64,000 nt of DNA from Streptomyces sp. PTY087I2 (GTDB lineage Bacteria > Actinomycetota > Actinomycetes > Streptomycetales > Streptomycetaceae), in contig NZ_LZRD01000019.1 of NCBI RefSeq assembly GCF_001687325.1, positions 62,001-126,000 of the forward strand, in the 5' to 3' direction. Shown here piece after piece: positions 60,476 to 64,000 of this stretch. Position 1 is the stretch's first letter. The number at the start of each line of letters is the position of its first letter. The notes under the pieces are model-generated. The model worked only from the letters and a program-made list of their open reading frames with translations. It was not told where the DNA came from and did no database searches. The position numbers and the translations under genes were made by a program.

Positions 60476-61216
60476 TTACGGCCGCCAGTAACCCAGCGCG
60501 TTCACCCGGTCCTTGGGCAGGCCCAGCTCCTTGCGGAGGTACGTCGACAGGGTCCGGGTCGTCGACGTGTCGCAGGCGACCCAGACGTACGCGTCCGAGT
60601 GGTCCGCGCCCAGCGCCTCCGGCAGGGCCGCCTTCACCTCGGCGACCAGGTGTGCGCCCGCCTCGCGGCGCTCCACGTGGTGCAGGGTGTGGTGGGCCTC
60701 GTCGAGGCGGAACGGCAGTTTCCGGTCCTCCTCGTGCGCGGTCTCGAACCAGATCGTCGCCGGGGTCGACGGGATCGCGTCGAGCAGGGAGTTGATCGCG
60801 GGCAGCGCCGCCGCGTCACCGATCACGAAGAGCCGCTTCGGCGCGGGGTCGGGCAGCGTGAAGCCGGTGCCCTGGAGCGTCGCGTCGATCGTGTCGCCCG
60901 CCTCGGCCGTCTTCGCCCAGTCGCAGGCGGGGCCCTCGTGAAGGGCGAATTCCAGACTGAAGGTTCCGGCCTCGGGGTCCGGGTCGACGAGGGTGTAGGC
61001 GCGCTGATGCGGTTTGCCGGACTTCTCGAACCAGAGCCGCACCCACATCGTGGGGTGCGCCCCGCCGGTCGCGGCGAGCAGCCCGCCGTCCGTCAGGTGC
61101 ACCCGGCGGAAGCGGTCGGTGACTTGCTCGGCACCGGTCACGGTGAACGTGAAATCCCGTCCCCGGAACAGTTTGAGAACGACGCCTTCCCAGCCATGTC
61201 CCACGGTGCTCCCCAC
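60476..61216 (-). CDS. Siderophore-interacting protein (FAD-dependent ferric-siderophore reductase)
   Basis: A 246-residue SIP/ViuB-family flavoprotein that releases iron from imported ferric siderophores in the cytoplasm. KPHQRAYTLVDPDPEAGTFS is the RxYT FAD-binding motif; LFVIGDAAALPAINSLLDAI is the NAD(P)H-binding region; the C-terminus has YVWVACDTSTTRTLSTYLRK and RVNALGYWRP (GYWR signature). GTG 61216 overlaps an AGGAG ribosome site; an upstream extension to 61246 is possible. A perfect iron box lies 40 bp upstream, so expression is expected under iron limitation. Confidence 0.92.
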   Translation of the reverse strand: MGSTVGHGWEGVVLKLFRGRDFTFTVTGAEQVTDRFRRVHLTDGGLLAATGGAHPTMWVRLWFEKSGKPHQRAYTLVDPDPEAGTFSLEFALHEGPACDWAKTAEAGDTIDATLQGTGFTLPDPAPKRLFVIGDAAALPAINSLLDAIPSTPATIWFETAHEEDRKLPFRLDEAHHTLHHVERREAGAHLVAEVKAALPEALGADHSDAYVWVACDTSTTRTLSTYLRKELGLPKDRVNALGYWRP

Positions 61217-61255
61217 CCTCTCCTGCCGCCCCGGCCCACTGCCCAAAGGGTCTCT

Positions 61256-61274
61256 TTAGGTTAGGCTAACCTAA
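61256..61274. promoter_or_regulatory. Iron box (DmdR/DtxR-type operator)
   Basis: TTAGGTTAGGCTAACCTAA is a perfect 9-1-9 palindrome and equals the actinobacterial iron-box consensus bound by DmdR1/DtxR/IdeR in the iron-replete state. It lies between the divergent siderophore-interacting protein and acylase-acetyltransferase genes and probably represses both. Confidence 0.92.
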
Positions 61275-61330
61275 ATCTCGGGGGCTGGGGAGTGGCTGAA
61301 AACCACCGGGAACAGGGGATGGGCAGAGCG

Positions 61331-64000
61331 ATGACCGCTGACGTCGACAGCGAGAGACCTGGCGAGAGACCCGATCGGGCGCAGGGGGCCGTGGGCTACG
61401 AACTCTTCCGGGACGACTGGGGAATCCCCCATCTGCGGGCCGCCGACGCCCTCGCGCTGGCCCGCGCCCAGGGTCACGCCACCGCCCTCGACCGGGCCTG
61501 GCAGCTGGAGACCGAACGGCACCGGGTGCTCGGTACCAGCGCCTCCCACCTCGGCGCGGAAGCCGTCGACTGGGACCGGTTCGTCCGGCGGGCCCGGATC
61601 GCCGACACCGCCCGCCGCTGCTTCGACCACCTCGCGCCGGAGACCGCCGCCTGGGTGACGGCGTACGTCGACGGCGTCAACGAGGGCCTTGCCGAAGGGG
61701 CCGAGCGGGCACCCGAGTTCGCCGCCGTGGGCCTCGCGCCCGGCCGCTGGGAGCCCTGGACCCCGCTGGGCGTCTGGCTCTCCACCCACATCCTGTTCGC
61801 GGGGTTCCCGACCAAACTCTGGCGCGAAGAGGTGGCCCGCCGGCTCGGCGAGGACCGGATGACCCTCTTCGCCACCGACGGCCCCGGCACGGCGGGCAGC
61901 AACGGCTGGCTGCTCACCGGCGCCCGCACCGCCACCGGAGCCCCGCTCGTCGCGGGCGACCCGCACCGCTTCATCGAGAACCCCGGCGTCTACCAGCAGA
62001 TCCGCCTCGCCTGCCCCGAGTTCGACGTCGTCGGCCTCGCCGTCCCGGGCATCCCCGGCATCGCCCACTTCGGCCACACCGGCCATGTCGCCTGGGCGAT
62101 CACCAACGCCATGGCCGACTACCAGGACCTCTACCGGGAGCGGTTGCACCGCACGCCGGACGGCGGAGTGGAGGCGCTCGGCCCGGACGGCTGGTACCGG
62201 GCCCACGCCCACACCGAGACGATCGAGGTGGCGGGGGCGGAGCCGGAGCGGGTCGAGGTGATCGAGACGGACCGGGGGCCGGTGATCATCGGGGACGTGG
62301 CCGACGGTGAGGCGGCCCGTGCGCTCCTGTCGGCCGATGGCACCCGCTCCCGGCCCGGCGAGGCCGCTGACGGCCCTTTCATCAGCCTCCGCTACCCGCC
62401 CCGTGTCACCGGCGAGCTCGGCTTCGACGTGCTGCCCGCGCTGCTCCGGGCCCGTACGGTCGGCGACGTCGACACCGCCCTCGACCGCTGGGTCGAACCC
62501 GTCAACGTGGTCCTGGCCGCCGACACCGCCGGGGACACCCTCCACCGGGTCGCCGGGTACGTCCCCGTGCGCCCGTACGCCAACCGGCTGCGGGTCGTTC
62601 CCGCCGAGGACCCGGCGTACGCCTGGCGCGAGGGCGAGGCCGTCCCCCTGCCCCGTACCGAGGTGGACGGCTCCGACGGCTCGGGCGGAATCGCGGTCAT
62701 GGCCAACGAGCGCGGCCTCGCCGCCCCGCTCGGCGTCGAGTTCGCACCCCCTCACCGGGCCCGCCGGATACGGGAGTTGCTCGGCGCGGGCACCGGCTGG
62801 ACCCCCGACGCCCAGGCCGCCGTCCACACCGACACCCGCCTCGCCTCTTCCCGCCGACTGCTGTCCCTGCTCGCCTGGGCCCCCGGCCTCGGCCCCGCCG
62901 CCGAACGTCTCCGGGACCGGCTGCTGCGCTGGGACCGCCACATGGACGCGGACAGCACCGACGCGACCCTCTACGCCCGCCTGCGCACCGACGTCGTCCA
63001 CCGGCTGGCCGCCCACCCCGCGCTGAAGGGCGTCACGGGCGAGGACGACCCCTGGCGTTCGGCCGCCTACCCCGCCCTCTTCCGCCCCTGGCTCGCCGCC
63101 GTCCCCCGGATCGGCTACGCCCTGGAGAGCCTGCTCACCGTCGGACTCCTGCCGTACGAGGACCGGTTGGCGCTCGTCGCCGCCTCGGCCGAGGCCGTCG
63201 CGGCGGCGGCCGAGGAGACCCCGCCCGCCCCGTGGGGCGAGCTGCACCGGCTGTCCCCCTGGCAGGCCCTTCCGGGCGTCACGCCCGACGAGGAGGCGAT
63301 CCGGCCGGGCGTCGCGGGCGACCACGACTGCGTGCTGTCCACCTCCAGCGTCCCCGGCGTCACCGACCTGTTCGCCCGGGGCCCGGCCGCCCGGTATGTC
63401 TGGGACCTGGCCCGCCGCGAGGACAGCCGGTGGGCGGTCCCGTTCGGCGCGTCCGGCATCCCCGGGTCCGCCCACCACCGCGACCAGACGCCCCTGTGGG
63501 TACGCGGCGAACTCGCCCCGGTCGTCACGGACTGGAACCTGCTGCACCGCACGACGCTTCACCGCACGACGCACCATCCCGAGGAGAACCCCGCCATGAC
63601 CACTGACGAACCCATCGCCCCCGCACTCCGCCCGGCCGTTCACGAGCAGAAGATCGAGGGCTTCGGGACCGTCCGCCTGGTCCCGGTCGTCCCGGCGGCC
63701 GACGCCGAGCTGCTGCACGGCTGGGTCACCGAAGAGCGGTCCCGCTTCTGGGGCATGGCCGACCACACCCGCGAACAGGTCCGCGAGATCTACGAGTTCG
63801 TCGACTCGCTGCCCACGCACCACGCCTACCTCGCTCTGCTCGACGGGGTCCCGGCCGCGCTCTTCCAGACGTACGAGCCGGACGCCGACCCGGTCGGCGA
63901 GTGCTACGACGTACAGCCCGGGGACTTCGGCGTCCACCTGCTGATCGGGCCCGCCGAGGGCGAAGGGGAGGTGAAGGGGTACACGGAGGCCCTGCTCACC
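61331..64000 (+). CDS. Penicillin acylase-like Ntn-hydrolase open into a siderophore-type GNAT acetyltransferase, 3' end outside window
   Basis: A single open frame of at least 890 codons, cut by the window edge. Residues 1-750 are a penicillin/aculeacin-acylase-like Ntn hydrolase: YELFRDDWGIPHLRAADALA, then TAGSNGWLLTGARTATGAPL with the autoprocessing nucleophile Ser at about 190, and HVAWAITNAMADYQDL. After HHPEENPA, a Met at about 756 starts an acetyltransferase domain with KIEGFGTVRLVPVVPA and GVHLLIGPAEGEGEV, like IucB/RhbD N-hydroxylysine or polyamine acetyltransferases. There is no stop between. ATGs at 61319 and 61331 and GTG 61292 are possible starts. The iron box upstream suggests siderophore biosynthesis. 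Confidence 0.82.
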   Translation, partial: MTADVDSERPGERPDRAQGAVGYELFRDDWGIPHLRAADALALARAQGHATALDRAWQLETERHRVLGTSASHLGAEAVDWDRFVRRARIADTARRCFDHLAPETAAWVTAYVDGVNEGLAEGAERAPEFAAVGLAPGRWEPWTPLGVWLSTHILFAGFPTKLWREEVARRLGEDRMTLFATDGPGTAGSNGWLLTGARTATGAPLVAGDPHRFIENPGVYQQIRLACPEFDVVGLAVPGIPGIAHFGHTGHVAWAITNAMADYQDLYRERLHRTPDGGVEALGPDGWYRAHAHTETIEVAGAEPERVEVIETDRGPVIIGDVADGEAARALLSADGTRSRPGEAADGPFISLRYPPRVTGELGFDVLPALLRARTVGDVDTALDRWVEPVNVVLAADTAGDTLHRVAGYVPVRPYANRLRVVPAEDPAYAWREGEAVPLPRTEVDGSDGSGGIAVMANERGLAAPLGVEFAPPHRARRIRELLGAGTGWTPDAQAAVHTDTRLASSRRLLSLLAWAPGLGPAAERLRDRLLRWDRHMDADSTDATLYARLRTDVVHRLAAHPALKGVTGEDDPWRSAAYPALFRPWLAAVPRIGYALESLLTVGLLPYEDRLALVAASAEAVAAAAEETPPAPWGELHRLSPWQALPGVTPDEEAIRPGVAGDHDCVLSTSSVPGVTDLFARGPAARYVWDLARREDSRWAVPFGASGIPGSAHHRDQTPLWVRGELAPVVTDWNLLHRTTLHRTTHHPEENPAMTTDEPIAPALRPAVHEQKIEGFGTVRLVPVVPAADAELLHGWVTEERSRFWGMADHTREQVREIYEFVDSLPTHHAYLALLDGVPAALFQTYEPDADPVGECYDVQPGDFGVHLLIGPAEGEGEVKGYTEALLT
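63579..63598 (+). promoter_or_regulatory. Internal ribosome site and ATG at the acylase/GNAT junction
   Basis: GAGGAG (about 63580-63585) is followed 10-11 nt later by ATG 63596, in the same frame as the acylase. This looks like the start of an originally separate acetyltransferase gene whose upstream stop codon has been lost. Internal initiation could still give a free acetyltransferase. Confidence 0.5.

Noticed and set aside
61271..63937. Minus-strand open frame of 888 codons opposite the acylase gene
   Set aside because: Low-complexity Gly/Val/Arg translation; the plus frame has Ntn-hydrolase and GNAT motifs.
1..64000. CRISPR array, tRNA/rRNA, transposase or prophage
   Set aside because: No regularly spaced repeats, no tRNA-like cloverleaf that I could see, and no transposase or phage structural motifs in any supported gene.

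Overview
The window is high-GC actinobacterial DNA. GC-rich third codon positions, frequent GTG starts, ATGA/GTGA start-stop overlaps, a DtxR/DmdR-type iron box, XRE-DUF397 pairs and a futalosine menaquinone block all point to Streptomyces. Of about 57 protein genes, two run off the window ends. I found no rRNA, tRNA, CRISPR array, insertion sequence or phage gene. Layout: 1-6.1 kb holds the futalosine-pathway menaquinone genes (mqnL, mqnP, a UbiX-type mqnM, mqnE) with a rhomboid protease and an Lrp/AsnC regulator. 6.1-10.3 kb holds an acetyltransferase, a DUF4229 membrane protein, a dicarboxylate/amino-acid:cation symporter behind a cysteine-rich leader peptide, and a secreted alpha/beta hydrolase. 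10.7-28.7 kb is the main feature: a tightly coupled plus-strand operon for a small nonribosomal peptide. It has three C-A-PCP modules on three proteins, a free-standing adenylate-forming ligase, a free carrier protein, a free condensation enzyme, an MbtH protein and a dimethylformamidase-like enzyme. The middle synthetase is a single chain reading C-A(Ser)-PCP-thioesterase-MFS transporter, and its thioesterase carries Cys in place of Ser as nucleophile. The module codes read as Ser and Gly, plus one unassigned code with two acidic residues. A DasR-like site lies over the putative promoter. I cannot match this architecture to a named product. 28.7-35.8 kb is a fatty-acid locus: TetR regulator, DUF2238 membrane protein, MaoC dehydratase, high-molecular-weight FabG, thiolase and long-chain acyl-CoA ligase, with the order of mycobacterial htdX-fabG4-fadA2 and with GAGTA/TACTC operators. 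35.8-40.2 kb has an orphan Phd-type antitoxin next to a decayed PIN toxin, then a terpenoid-like minus-strand operon (acyltransferase, P450, polyprenyl synthase) with no visible cyclase. 40.6-50 kb is accessory: M23 peptidase, MOSC protein, GH43-like secreted glycosidase, lipoprotein, and an ATPase/XRE/DUF397 regulatory set with a phosphotransferase. 50-60.4 kb holds an aldo/keto reductase, a VOC protein and a catabolic block (two LLM oxidoreductases, SDR, amidohydrolase, aldehyde dehydrogenase, APC permease). Three copies of CTGAY-N5-GTCAG lie in front of its genes. 60.4-64 kb is an iron-regulated divergent pair: a siderophore-interacting protein, and a penicillin-acylase-like gene that stays open into a siderophore-type acetyltransferase domain and leaves the window.
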